Counted from the stretch's first letter, positions 1 to 8,000 are shown. The stretch: 40,997 nt of DNA from Chlorobiota bacterium (GCA_013153405.1 JAADEM010000015.1:1-40997); one strand, 5' to 3'. Numbers and translations: made by a program. The notes: a model not told the origin generated them from the letters alone.

Positions 1-531
1 CTCTTCTTCAGATAAACCATTTACAGCCGCTTCAAGTTCGGATAACCCATCGTTTTCAAACGGTTGGGTAGTGCCCTGTGGTAGTGAAGACGACTGCTGA
101 ATATTATTACCCCTAATATTACTACGTGGGGTAAAATTGACACCGGGGGGTGGGGTAATATTTACCCCTGGGGTAGTGCCATTTTCAGACCCAATGCTTT
201 CCTCTTCTTTACTTTTTTCTTTCCAGCTTTCATTTGCGTCTGGGTAAAGGGCAGTAACTATTGAATAAATAGTGCCTACACCTTCTTGTGTATGTTCTGT
301 AGACAGTATATAACCCTTATCTATCAGTTCCTTTTTAGCCTTTTTGAGTGTCTTGAGGCTAATCCCTATTTCTTCAGCTATTTTCTTGTTGGTAAACCAA
401 CTTTTTCCGTCTTCTCCTGCATGAGCCATATAGAAATGGTAAAGCATAAACGCATTAGCAGATAGCTTCCTGTACGTCGTGTTAGGTGCTATATAAAAAT
501 TCTTACTCGGTTTTGTTGTATTCTGTACCAT
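1..531 (-). CDS. Winged-helix protein of a mobile element, partial (3' end beyond window)
   Basis: The reading frame opens with ATG at 531 and stays open to base 1, giving at least 177 residues. Residues 1-90 look like a winged-helix DNA-binding domain: a helix rich in A, L and Y, then NKKIAEEIGISLKTLKKAKKEL as a helix-turn-helix, then a beta wing ending near GTIYSIV. This is the layout of plasmid and phage replication or HTH proteins, and the same pattern occurs in the neighbour at 503-844. A low-complexity linker follows, with the near-repeats TPGVNITP and PGVNFTP, then a Q/S/T-rich stretch. Its start lies inside the end of the upstream gene (29-nt overlap, different frame), so translation is probably coupled. 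A role in replication or regulation of the element is inference. The missing C-terminus would decide it. Confidence 0.7.
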   Translation of the reverse strand, partial: MVQNTTKPSKNFYIAPNTTYRKLSANAFMLYHFYMAHAGEDGKSWFTNKKIAEEIGISLKTLKKAKKELIDKGYILSTEHTQEGVGTIYSIVTALYPDANESWKEKSKEEESIGSENGTTPGVNITPPPGVNFTPRSNIRGNNIQQSSSLPQGTTQPFENDGLSELEAAVNGLSEEE

Positions 532-844
532 CCTCTGTAAAGTTTTGGTATAAGTTATTATTAACTATAAATATGTGTCTTTCTCCGTCGAATTCTACTT
601 TTAAGTAACCTTTCTCAATTAACTCCTTTTTTGCTGCGCTGTATGCTTCCTTACTCATACCTAATTTTTCTTTTACTAATTCTGTCATCGAGAATTCATC
701 GGTGTTTCCAAGCTCTAATAGTGCAGTAAATAGGACAAATGCTCTTGGTTTAACATTTGTGAGAATGTCAATCCTGTATTTTATTGTAGTTTCTGACTTG
801 TAGTTTATGTCACACTCTACTATCAACTTGCTCTTCTTTCTCAT
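503..844 (-). CDS. Small winged-helix DNA-binding protein (113 aa)
   Basis: A 113-residue protein starting at ATG 844. Residues about 20-100 form a winged-helix pattern: VKPRAFVLFTALLEL as first helix, TELVKEKLGMSKEAYSAAKKEL as helix-turn-helix, then GYLKVEFDGERHIFIVN as the beta wing. The recognition-helix segment AAKKELIEKGYL closely matches KAKKELIDKGYI in the next gene (1-531), so the two are probably paralogues. The gene is third of four in a compact minus-strand operon: 26 nt separate it from the 49-aa gene upstream, and it overlaps the downstream gene by 29 nt. I do not recognise a named family. A transcriptional or replication regulator of a mobile element is the most reasonable inference. 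Confidence 0.75.
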   Translation of the reverse strand: MRKKSKLIVECDINYKSETTIKYRIDILTNVKPRAFVLFTALLELGNTDEFSMTELVKEKLGMSKEAYSAAKKELIEKGYLKVEFDGERHIFIVNNNLYQNFTEDGTEYNKTE

Positions 845-870
845 AATTTCATTTTTTAATGTTCATTTAT

Positions 871-1020
871 TTATTGTTCCTTTTTTATTGTTCCTTTTTT
901 TATTGTACCCTTTTTAACCAAAGCTCTAAATCCCCTTCTTCCTATCTGCATCATCTCGCAGCCTTCTTTCATATTCTCCGCTCTTCTACCATCTGGAAGA
1001 ATATAATAATGTGTACCCAT
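871..1020 (-). CDS. Tiny helix-turn-helix (excisionase-like) protein, 49 aa
   Basis: A 49-residue frame whose ATG (1020-1018) shares one base with the TAA stop of the 40-aa gene upstream (a TAATG junction), typical of translational coupling. The protein starts MGTHYYILPDGRRAENM. It continues with a helix-turn-helix-like stretch, CEMMQIGRRGFRALVKKGTI, reminiscent of excisionase or AlpA-type proteins of mobile elements. The C-terminus repeats GTIKK, encoded by a tandem nucleotide repeat at about 871-915. No homology search was possible. The coupling, the basic HTH-like sequence and the operon context support a real gene, but function is inferred. Confidence 0.6.
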   Translation of the reverse strand: MGTHYYILPDGRRAENMKEGCEMMQIGRRGFRALVKKGTIKKGTIKKEQ

Positions 1021-1142
1021 TATTCTTCGCTTTTTTGTTGGTTGGTGTTATTTAATAGCTCTCGTTTAATATACGTGCTGAATGATAATACATGTGCCCT
1101 AAATTCAGCAATCTGTAGTCTTAGTTTGTCATAGCTTTTCAT
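1020..1142 (-). CDS. Tiny hypothetical protein (40 aa), first gene of the mobile-element operon
   Basis: A 40-residue frame from ATG 1142 to TAA 1020: MKSYDKLRLQIAEFRAHVLS and so on, ending KSEE. It is charged and probably helical, with no recognisable domain. Its stop overlaps the start of the 49-aa gene by one base, the main reason to believe it is translated. A 44-nt tRNA-like structure ends about 30 nt upstream of its start. I do not recognise the protein. It may be a small accessory protein or a leader that couples translation of the next gene. Confidence 0.45.
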   Translation of the reverse strand: MKSYDKLRLQIAEFRAHVLSFSTYIKRELLNNTNQQKSEE

Positions 1143-1172
1143 GTCGTAATAGTTTTGGTTATTAGTAATGAC

Positions 1173-1216
1173 GTGCCTCCGGATTCGAACCAGACAAGGG
1201 TACCACCTACCGGCAC
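1173..1216 (-). other. Mini tRNA-like structure lacking an anticodon arm
   Basis: Read on the minus strand, 44 nt fold as three stems. The closing stem GUGCC/GGCAC pairs 1212-1216 with 1173-1177. A D-arm-like hairpin has stem GGUA/UACC and loop GGUGG (1199-1211). A T-arm has 5 bp including one U-G wobble and the canonical loop UUCGAAU (1178-1194). There is no anticodon arm and the closing stem is 5 bp instead of 7, so this is not a normal tRNA gene. It could be a remnant of a tRNA used as an attachment site, or a structured leader element of the operon that starts 30 nt downstream. Confidence 0.45.
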
Positions 1217-1677
1217 TACAGATGAAAAATAGTTGAAGGATTAACTTCCTTACACCCCCTATTATAGTAAAAATATTTTAAATGGTATCTGCCAGCTATT
1301 GAAATGTTGTAGATTTAAGTAACCCAGATGTAAGACTAATCAGTGAAGTTTAGTATGGTAAAGTGTTAGTATCATCCTTACACAAGTATTATAGTAAATT
1401 TATTTTTAACAGATTCAACTCCGTATGCACCTGTGTTCCTTTTGTTTACAAACCATTAAATTGCAACCACCTGACTATCAACATTGGACAAAATCAACTC
1501 TGATAATCAGTTAATCATGGTTTTTCGACGTCAATTATACTTGAGCTTTCTGGAAAGTGGCTTCAGTACAGCGATAAAGGAGGTATGAAGAATGACGAGC
1601 TTCAAGTAAGCAAAATCAGAAAAATTAACTATTTTCATATGTTTTATAACATATCTGAAAAGCAATGAGATAGGCAC
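1217..1677. other. Gene-poor region between mobile-element operon and tRNA operon
   Basis: No convincing protein gene. A 66-codon frame at 1531-1731 on the minus strand runs through the tRNA-operon terminator and is rejected. The stretch is A/T-rich and holds the direct repeat described separately. It is long enough to contain the promoter of the minus-strand operon, but I found no good TTTG-N19-TAnnTTTG match. It probably contains the boundary of the mobile element, which I cannot place exactly. Confidence 0.5.
1248..1405. repeat. Imperfect direct repeat pair, 127 nt apart
   Basis: Two copies share TCCTTACAC, five variable bases, then ATTATAGTAAA and an A/T tail. Copy one is about 1248-1280 and copy two about 1375-1407, with an exact offset of 127 nt. 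On the minus strand each reads TTTACTATAAT followed by GTGTAAGGA. They could be operator or recombinase arm sites of the element, or duplicated promoter-like sequences. Confidence 0.55.
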
Positions 1678-1714
1678 AAAAAAAATGCACCGGAATAATG
1701 CAAATTCCAGTGCA
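1678..1714 (-). terminator. Rho-independent terminator of the SRP RNA-tRNA operon
   Basis: On the minus strand, an 11-bp stem (1704-1714 with 1686-1696, one G-U pair) and a 7-nt loop are followed by eight U residues (1685-1678). It lies 49 nt beyond the 3' end of tRNA-Gly, so the stable-RNA operon ends here. Confidence 0.85.
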
Positions 1715-1762
1715 AATTTTAATGTTAGCAATGTTACAGTCTTGTAACTTGCTGATTATAAG

Positions 1763-1835
1763 AGCGGGAGACGGGGCTCAAACCCGCGACCCTCAGCTTG
1801 GAAGGCTGATGCTCTATCAACTGAGCTACTCCCGC
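1763..1835 (-). tRNA. tRNA-Gly (anticodon UCC)
   Basis: A complete 73-nt cloverleaf without encoded CCA: acceptor GCGGGAG/CTCCCGC, D-arm AGCTCAGTTGATAGAGC, and anticodon stem TCAGC/GCTGA with loop CTTCCAA, giving UCC. The T-arm loop is TTTGAGC, a C-loop variant of TTCGA. It is last in the operon, 10 nt after tRNA-Thr. Confidence 0.95.
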
Positions 1836-1845
1836 AATAAAAAAG

Positions 1846-1919
1846 AGCCGATAGAGGGATTCGAACCCCCGACCCGCTGATTACAAATCAGCTGCTCTGG
1901 CCAACTGAGCTATATCGGC
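1846..1919 (-). tRNA. tRNA-Thr (anticodon UGU), copy 2
   Basis: A 74-nt cloverleaf with acceptor GCCGATA/TATCGGC and anticodon stem GCTGA/TCAGC with loop TTTGTAA, so the anticodon is UGU. It is nearly identical to the copy at 2045-2118. The last acceptor pair differs by a compensatory A-U to G-C change, and a few loop and stem bases differ. CCA is not encoded. Confidence 0.95.
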
Positions 1920-1926
1920 AAAAAAG

Positions 1927-2009
1927 TGGGGAGAGCAGGATTCGAACCTACGAAGGCGAAAGCCAGCGGAGTTACAGTCCGCCCCAGTTGGCCACTTTGG
2001 TATCTCCCC
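1927..2009 (-). tRNA. tRNA-Tyr (anticodon GUA)
   Basis: An 83-nt class II tRNA with a long variable arm. The acceptor is GGGGAGA/TCTCCCC with discriminator A. The anticodon stem GCGGA/TCCGC carries loop CTGTAAC, so the anticodon is GUA. It lies between the two tRNA-Thr genes. Confidence 0.95.
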
Positions 2010-2044
2010 AATAATTTTCAATAAGTAAAGAACATTTTCTTTTG

Positions 2045-2118
2045 AGCCGATGGAGGGATTCGAACCCACGACCTGCTGATTACAAATCAGCTGCTCTGAC
2101 CAACTGAGCTACATCGGC
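2045..2118 (-). tRNA. tRNA-Thr (anticodon UGU), copy 1
   Basis: A 74-nt cloverleaf with acceptor GCCGATG/CATCGGC and anticodon loop TTTGTAA (UGU). It starts only 2 nt after the 3' end of the SRP RNA, so the two must be processed from one transcript. Confidence 0.95.
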
Positions 2119-2120
2119 GG

Positions 2121-2221
2121 GTGGGTAAGCTTACCATATCGCACCGCTACAACCGCTTACCCTTGCTGCCGTCAGGCCCTGGGGGAGTTCAGCAGGAGCT
2201 GGTCGTATGGGACTTACCCGT
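2121..2221 (-). ncRNA. ffs: Signal recognition particle RNA, small bacterial (4.5S) type
   Basis: About 100 nt. The ends pair (GGGTAAG at the 5' side with CTTACCC at the 3' side). The apical part has the conserved SRP domain IV pattern GGCCTGACGGCAGCAAGGG, where the RNA binds the Ffh M domain and guides co-translational membrane targeting. A consensus promoter sits just upstream, and four tRNAs follow on the same strand. The exact ends are approximate (a few nt). Confidence 0.9.
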
Positions 2222-2231
2222 TTAGCGACTG

Positions 2232-2262
2232 CAAAAGTATCAAAAATCATTAATCGTACAAA
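2232..2262 (-). promoter_or_regulatory. Consensus Bacteroidota promoter for the SRP RNA-tRNA operon
   Basis: On the minus strand, TTTG (2262-2259) is followed after exactly 19 nt by TACTTTTG (2239-2232), a perfect match to the TTTG-N19-TAnnTTTG sigma-A consensus of Bacteroidota. The expected transcription start is about 2224, just before the SRP RNA 5' end. Confidence 0.85.
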
Positions 2263-2485
2263 TATTTTTTTGTGTTTTTTGTGTTTTTTTCCGCTGCTTT
2301 TAATCGTTGATTTTTTCATTCACTTTACATCTGTTTATAGGTTTGTGAGTTATGATTTTAATGGTCGGTAAAATGAAAATATAAGATTAAAACTAATTTT
2401 AGATTATTGTTATTTCGAATTATCGATAAGTTCTTTGTATTTTAGATTCGAAAATTATAACGAACATTAACCAAACATAAAATTT

Positions 2486-3031
2486 ATGGAAAAAGAAAAC
2501 AATTCCACAGGTAAATGGGCAATGCAATACGGCTTGTATCTTGGTATTCTTCAGGTGATTTTGATTCTGACTTTGTATTTTAGCGGAATTATTTTTGAGT
2601 CGAAACTTCAGGATTATCTTGGTTATGTATTTGCAATAGCAATTACATGGATTGGTCTCGATAAATATAAATCACAGGTAAATCGTGGATTTCTGACTTA
2701 TGGTCAGGGGTTGGGTTTAGGTGTAATGATTTCTTTATTTTCAGCAATTTTTTCAGCTGCAACAATTTATATTTTAATGAAACTGGATGGTTCCTTATCT
2801 GAAAAAATGCTAAATGTGATACAGGAAAAAATGCTTGAAGCTAATATGCCTGATGATATGATTGAAAGTATGCAAAAAGTATACGAGATGACTGTCAAAC
2901 CGGGTATGGTTGCAATGAGTGATTTTCTAGGTAAAGTATTTACAGGAACTATTTTTTCATTAATAATAGCTGCCATAGTGAAAAAAAATCCTGATAATAC
3001 ATTTTATGATGCAGTAAAAAATGTTGATTAA
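2486..3031 (+). CDS. DUF4199-type membrane protein (181 aa)
   Basis: Four hydrophobic segments are visible: about residues 15-37, 45-60, 77-100 and 147-165. A charged amphipathic stretch between the third and fourth (SEKMLNVIQEKMLEANMPDD) would be soluble. This is the layout of the DUF4199 family common in Bacteroidota, whose function is unknown to me. It starts a plus-strand operon: the glycosyltransferase begins 3 nt after its stop. That coupling, also common in related genomes, suggests it helps a membrane glycosyltransferase. A weak TAGGTTTG box at 2338-2345 might be the promoter, but no good upstream TTTG accompanies it. Confidence 0.8.
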   Translation: MEKENNSTGKWAMQYGLYLGILQVILILTLYFSGIIFESKLQDYLGYVFAIAITWIGLDKYKSQVNRGFLTYGQGLGLGVMISLFSAIFSAATIYILMKLDGSLSEKMLNVIQEKMLEANMPDDMIESMQKVYEMTVKPGMVAMSDFLGKVFTGTIFSLIIAAIVKKNPDNTFYDAVKNVD

Positions 3032-3034
3032 TAT

Positions 3035-3991
3035 ATGGATATTTCAATAGTTGTTCCTTTATATAATGAAGAAGAGTCACTTAGAGAGTTGTTTAGCTGG
3101 ATAAAAAAGGTTATTGATCCTCTTGGGTATGAATTTGAAGTTCTGTTTATTGATGATGGCAGTTCTGATTCGTCATGGAGTGTGGTGAAAGAACTGGCCG
3201 AAAAAAATAATGAGGTAAAAGGAATCAAATTCAGACGAAATTATGGAAAGTCGGCTGCCTTGCATACCGGTTTTGAAGAGGCCAGTGGTGATGTGGTGAT
3301 AACGATGGATGCAGACCTCCAGGATAGCCCGGAAGAAATTCCCGAACTATATAGAATGATAAAAGAAGAAGGCTATGACTTGGTTAGCGGCTGGAAAAAG
3401 AAAAGGTATGATCCCATAACAAAAACATTGCCTAGTAAACTGTTTAACAGAACGGTCAGGCTGGTATCAGGCATAAAATTGCATGATTTTAATTGCGGAC
3501 TTAAGGCATATAGAAATGAGGTTGTGAAAAATATTGAAGTGTACGGCGAAATGCATCGTTATATTCCGTTGATTGCCAAACAGAATGGCTTTGAGAAAAT
3601 AGGTGAAAAGGTTGTACAGCATCAGGAGAGGAAATACGGAGTATCAAAGTTTGGAATTGAACGTACATTAAAAGGATTTCTTGATCTTCTTTCGGTTACT
3701 TTTATTACAAAATTCGGTAAGAGACCAATGCACCTTTTTGGCGGACTGGGAACTTTGATGTTTCTTATAGGATTTGTGTCTGCTCTTTGGCTGGGAGGCC
3801 ACAAACTGTGGTTTGTGTATAATGGAATAAAAGCTCCGTTGGTGGCCGACAGTCCTTACTTTTATATTTCTTTGGTTAGCATGATACTTGGAACTCAGCT
3901 TTTTTTAACCGGTTTTCTTGCTGAACTGGTATCCAGGAGTGCACCCGAGCGAAATAAGTATCAGATATCGGAGAAGTTTAATTTGATGTAA
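3035..3991 (+). CDS. Family-2 glycosyltransferase, DPM1/GtrB-like, with C-terminal membrane anchor
   Basis: 318 residues. The N-terminal GT-A domain has VPLYNEEESL near the start, FIDDGSSDSSW at about 38-48 for nucleotide-sugar binding, and the DxD-type motif MDADLQDSPEE at about 90-100. NCGLKAYR at about 158-165 is typical of polyprenyl-phosphate mannosyl/glucosyltransferases. Two hydrophobic segments at about 233-255 and 275-302 anchor it in the inner membrane. The likely reaction is transfer of a sugar from an NDP-sugar to a polyprenyl phosphate or a lipid-linked acceptor. The sugar cannot be read from the sequence. It sits 3 nt after the DUF4199 gene and shares one base (TAATG) with the methyltransferase downstream. 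Confidence 0.88.
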   Translation: MDISIVVPLYNEEESLRELFSWIKKVIDPLGYEFEVLFIDDGSSDSSWSVVKELAEKNNEVKGIKFRRNYGKSAALHTGFEEASGDVVITMDADLQDSPEEIPELYRMIKEEGYDLVSGWKKKRYDPITKTLPSKLFNRTVRLVSGIKLHDFNCGLKAYRNEVVKNIEVYGEMHRYIPLIAKQNGFEKIGEKVVQHQERKYGVSKFGIERTLKGFLDLLSVTFITKFGKRPMHLFGGLGTLMFLIGFVSALWLGGHKLWFVYNGIKAPLVADSPYFYISLVSMILGTQLFLTGFLAELVSRSAPERNKYQISEKFNLM

Positions 3992-4716
3992 TGCCGTTTT
4001 ACAGTACTATTGCAAAGGCTTATGATGAGCTTTTTCCTTTAAATCCGAATCAAACAGATTTTGTTGAGAGTAGTTTCGGAGGCAGTGTGGCCGGAAAGCA
4101 TTTAGTTGATGCAGGGTGCGGAACAGGTAGTCTGGCAATAATGCTTGCAAGAAGATCTGCTCGTGTTTTTGCTTTCGACTCGGATGAGCAGATGATAAAA
4201 ACGGCATTGGAAAAGCAACCGCAGGCACTGAACTTGAAATTTAAACAGGGAGAGCTTATTGGTGAATTATATGCTTTTATGCATGATGATATAGATGCTG
4301 TAATCTGCTTCGGTAACACTCTGGTGCATTTGACTAATATAGAAAAGACAGAACAGTTTATAAAACGTTCATCAGAGGTGTTGAAACCCGGAGGAAAACT
4401 GTTGTTGCAGATAGTTAATTATGCCAGAGTGTTAAATAATAAAGTTGATTCATTACCTGATATTGAAACAGGAAGATTTAAATTTATTCGTAAATATAAA
4501 TTCAGACCTGACAGATTAATCGATTTTAAAACTTTGCTTACCGACAAAATCTCGGGAGAGCGCATTGAAAATAATGTTTGTCTATATCCTTTACAGAAAG
4601 ATGAATTAGAGCAGATTATTAATAAGTATTTTAAAATACTCGTTTTTTACGGGGATTTTAAAAAGAGTCCTTTTTCTGACGAATCATTTCATTTAATTGC
4701 CGAAGCTGTGAAGTGA
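3991..4716 (+). CDS. Class I SAM-dependent methyltransferase (241 aa)
   Basis: A Rossmann-fold methyltransferase. Motif I is VDAGCGTGSLAIML (about 39-52), the acidic residue ending strand 2 is in FAFDSDEQM (about 60-68), and motif IV is near AVICFGNTLVHL. The region after motif IV (LKPGGKLLLQIVNY) is also typical. Its ATG shares one base with the stop of the glycosyltransferase, so it is translationally coupled as third gene of the operon. The substrate is unknown. A small molecule or the product of the glycosyltransferase is possible. There is no signal peptide, so it is cytoplasmic. Confidence 0.85.
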   Translation: MPFYSTIAKAYDELFPLNPNQTDFVESSFGGSVAGKHLVDAGCGTGSLAIMLARRSARVFAFDSDEQMIKTALEKQPQALNLKFKQGELIGELYAFMHDDIDAVICFGNTLVHLTNIEKTEQFIKRSSEVLKPGGKLLLQIVNYARVLNNKVDSLPDIETGRFKFIRKYKFRPDRLIDFKTLLTDKISGERIENNVCLYPLQKDELEQIINKYFKILVFYGDFKKSPFSDESFHLIAEAVK

Positions 4717-5055
4717 GTTTTCACCGGAGCTTTTGGTGTGTGATTGCAGAATGCCTTACCTTCTGTTGGCTATGCTTGCTTCTGGAGTATTATTACTAAT
4801 CAGGTTACCCGGTATCATTTGAATTTCGGTTAAACCATGGTTTGTTTCTATGTGTTCAGGAATGGTTGTTATAAATACAAAAAGCAATTTTTCAGCTGTG
4901 TTTTGTGAAATAAAACAAAACAAACTGGTTGTTTCAGGGGTATAACTAATATTACCGGTAAAAGCAGTTCAAATAGTAAATAATCATATAAAACTCTTGA
5001 TGTGAACGAAATATTTATTAGCTTGTATTTTTAAAAAATATAATTAAAACAAGTT
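4717..5055. other. Intergenic region before the BNR-repeat gene
   Basis: No gene seen in 339 nt. A possible promoter for the 1095-aa gene lies at 4996-5026: CTTG, a 19-nt spacer, then TAGCTTGT. This matches the consensus spacing but has two mismatches to TTTG/TAnnTTTG. Just after the methyltransferase stop, a short CACC/GGTG hairpin is too weak to call a terminator. Confidence 0.35.
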
Positions 5056-8000
5056 ATGAAAATAAGAAAATACAGGTTGTTATTACTATCGGCACTATTG
5101 TTTGTGTCGCTGGGGGGTTATGCAGGGCCGAAAAAAAGTAAAGATAAAACACAAACAGTAACCGCCGATACATTAATAAACAGTCATCTGGTTTCCGGAT
5201 TAAAATGGCGATCCATAGGACCGGCTTTTGCCTCGGGAAGGATTGCTGATTTTGCAGTAAATCCTGATAATCCGTCTGAATTTTATGTTGCTGTGGCAAG
5301 TGGAAATATCTGGAAAACCACCAATAATGGACAGACATTTAAACCTGTGTTTGATAAATACGGAGCTTATTCAGTCGGATGTCTTGCAATGGATCCGGAT
5401 AATTCCAATGTGGTTTGGGCAGGAACGGGAGAGAACAATCATCAGCGGGCACTAGGTTATGGTGATGGAGTGTACAAGACTGTTGATGGCGGTAAAAGCT
5501 GGAAAAATATGGGGCTAAAGGATTCACGCCAGATAGGGATGATCCTTATAGATCCAAGAAATACGGATGTGGTTTATGTGGCTGCTGAAGGTTCTGCCTG
5601 GGGACCGGGAGGCGATCGTGGCTTGTTTAAAACAACTGATGGTGGTAAAACATGGGAAAAGATACTAGAGATTAGTGAAAATACCGGAGTGAATAACATT
5701 ATTTGTGATCCGCGCAATCCTGATATTCTTTATGCAACATCGGAACAACGACGGCGTCATGTCTACACTAAAATTGGAGGAGGACCTGAAAGTGCCGTGT
5801 ATAAATCGGAGGATGCCGGAAAAACCTGGCGTAAAATAATGAAAGGATTACCTTCGGTAAATATAGGAGGAATGGGAATTGCCATATCTCCGCAAAATCC
5901 TGATGTGCTTTATTTAATAATGGAAGCAGCTGAAGGGAAAAGCGGCTTTTATCGATCATCGGACAGGGGTGAGTCTTGGACCAGAATGAGTGATCATCAT
6001 GCAAGCGGACAATATTACAATGAGATTTATTGTGATCCTGTACAGTTCGATAAGGTATATTCGGTTGAAACATTTTCGCATGTAACTACAGATGGCGGAA
6101 AAACATGGATGAAACTTAATAACAAAAACCGTCATGTTGACGATCATGCACTTTGGATTGACCCGAATGACAACCAACATTATATGATAGGAGGTGACGG
6201 AGGTATTTATATTACTTATGATGATGGCCGTAACTGGAGGTTTGTGTCAAATCTTCCTGTTACGCAGTTTTATCGTGTTGCTGTAGATAATGCAAAGCCT
6301 TTTTATAATGTGTATGGCGGAACTCAGGATAACAACACGCTGGGGGGACCTTCTCGTAATACAAAAGATGTAGGAGTGGTTTCTGATGAATGGATTGTTA
6401 CAGTTGGAGGAGATGGGTTCTGGGTTTGTGTTGATCCGGAAAATCCAAACATTGTTTACTCTGAATGGCAGTATGGTAATGTTGTAAGATATGATAAGAA
6501 GAGTGGTCAGCGTATAAGTATAAAACCACAGCCACGAAAAGGTGAAAAAACATATCGGTGGAACTGGAATGCCCCGCTTATAATTAGCCCTCATTCGCAT
6601 ACCCGGCTGTATATGGCCGCGAATAAGCTGTTTAGAAGCGATGACAGAGGTGATACCTGGGCGGTTGTTTCGGGTGATCTTACAACCGGTATCGACAGAA
6701 ATACCTGGCCTGTTATGGGTAAATACTGGGGGCCTGATGCTGTAGCAAAAGATGTTTCTACGTCATTGTTCGGAACTATCGTTTCGCTTGATGAATCTCC
6801 CGTGAAAGAGGGTCTGATATATGTGGGAACTGATGATGGACTTATCCAGGTAACAGAGGATGGCGGAAAAACATGGCGAAAAGTCTCTTCGTTTCCCGGT
6901 GTTCCGGAATATACATATGTAAGTGATGTGTTTGCTTCACGTTTTGATGAGAATGTTGTTTATGCAACATTTAGTAATCTTAAGAGGGATGATTTTAAAC
7001 CGTATATTTTAAAAAGTACAGACAAAGGAAAATCATGGAAGACGATAGCTTCAGATTTGCCTGGTAATGGCAGTGTACATACCGTTAGTCAGGATTTTAA
7101 GAACAGGGATTTGTTGTTTGCCGGAACAGAGTTCGGGGTTTTCTTTTCTGTAAACGGTGGTGAAAACTGGGTTCAGCTTAAGGCCGGAATACCTACAATA
7201 CCGGTTCATGATATAAAAATTCAGCAAAGAGAAAACGACCTTGTGATTGCAACTTTCGGAAGGGGATTTTATATCCTTGATGATTATTCACCATTGCGAG
7301 AGATATCTGAATCGATGGTTGAAAATGATGCACACCTGTTCAATGTAAAAGATGCTTTACAGTATATTCCTAAATCAAACAAAAGAAGTCAGGGCTCGAC
7401 ATATTATATTGCCAGGAACCCGGAGTATGGTGCCGTATTTACTTTATATCTGAAAGATGTTCCTAAAACAGCCATGCAAATCAGACGTGAAAAAGACAAA
7501 AAACTGTTCAAAGAGGGAAAACCTGTTCCGCAGCCATCGTGGAAAGCCCTTGAAGATGAGAAAAAAGAAATACCTCCGTATTTGCTGATAACAGTAAAAG
7601 ACGAAGAGGGTGATGTGGTCAGAACCATGACGGCAAAGCCATCGAAAGGAATAAAACGCATATACTGGGATTTACGTTATGATAATCCGCAAATTGCAGA
7701 TGTAACTAAATTCGATCCGTACAAAAAGACAAAGGGGGGGGTGCTTGTAATGCCGGGCAGGTATTCGGTTGAGATGTCATTGATTCATAATGGTAAATCA
7801 GAAAAGCTGGATGAGCCGAAAGAGTTTAATGTTATTCTGCTTAATAATTCCTCACTTCCGGCAAGTGACAGGAAAGAAGCTGTTGAATTCCAACTCCGGG
7901 TCAGTCGTTTGTCTAAAGCAATGTACGGAACCCTTCGTTTTGTAAATGATTTGAAAAAGGAAGTAACCTTAATGCAGCAAACAGCATTGACACTTCCGGG

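Noticed and set aside
859..1134. A 91-codon plus-strand frame
   Set aside because: It lies opposite the coupled minus-strand genes, is Ser/Phe/Cys-rich without a domain, and begins in a T-rich repeat.
1531..1731. A 66-codon minus-strand frame
   Set aside because: It runs through the terminator of the tRNA operon and has no recognisable domain.
2131..2319. A 62-codon minus-strand frame
   Set aside because: It overlaps the SRP RNA and its promoter; the sequence is explained by the RNA gene.
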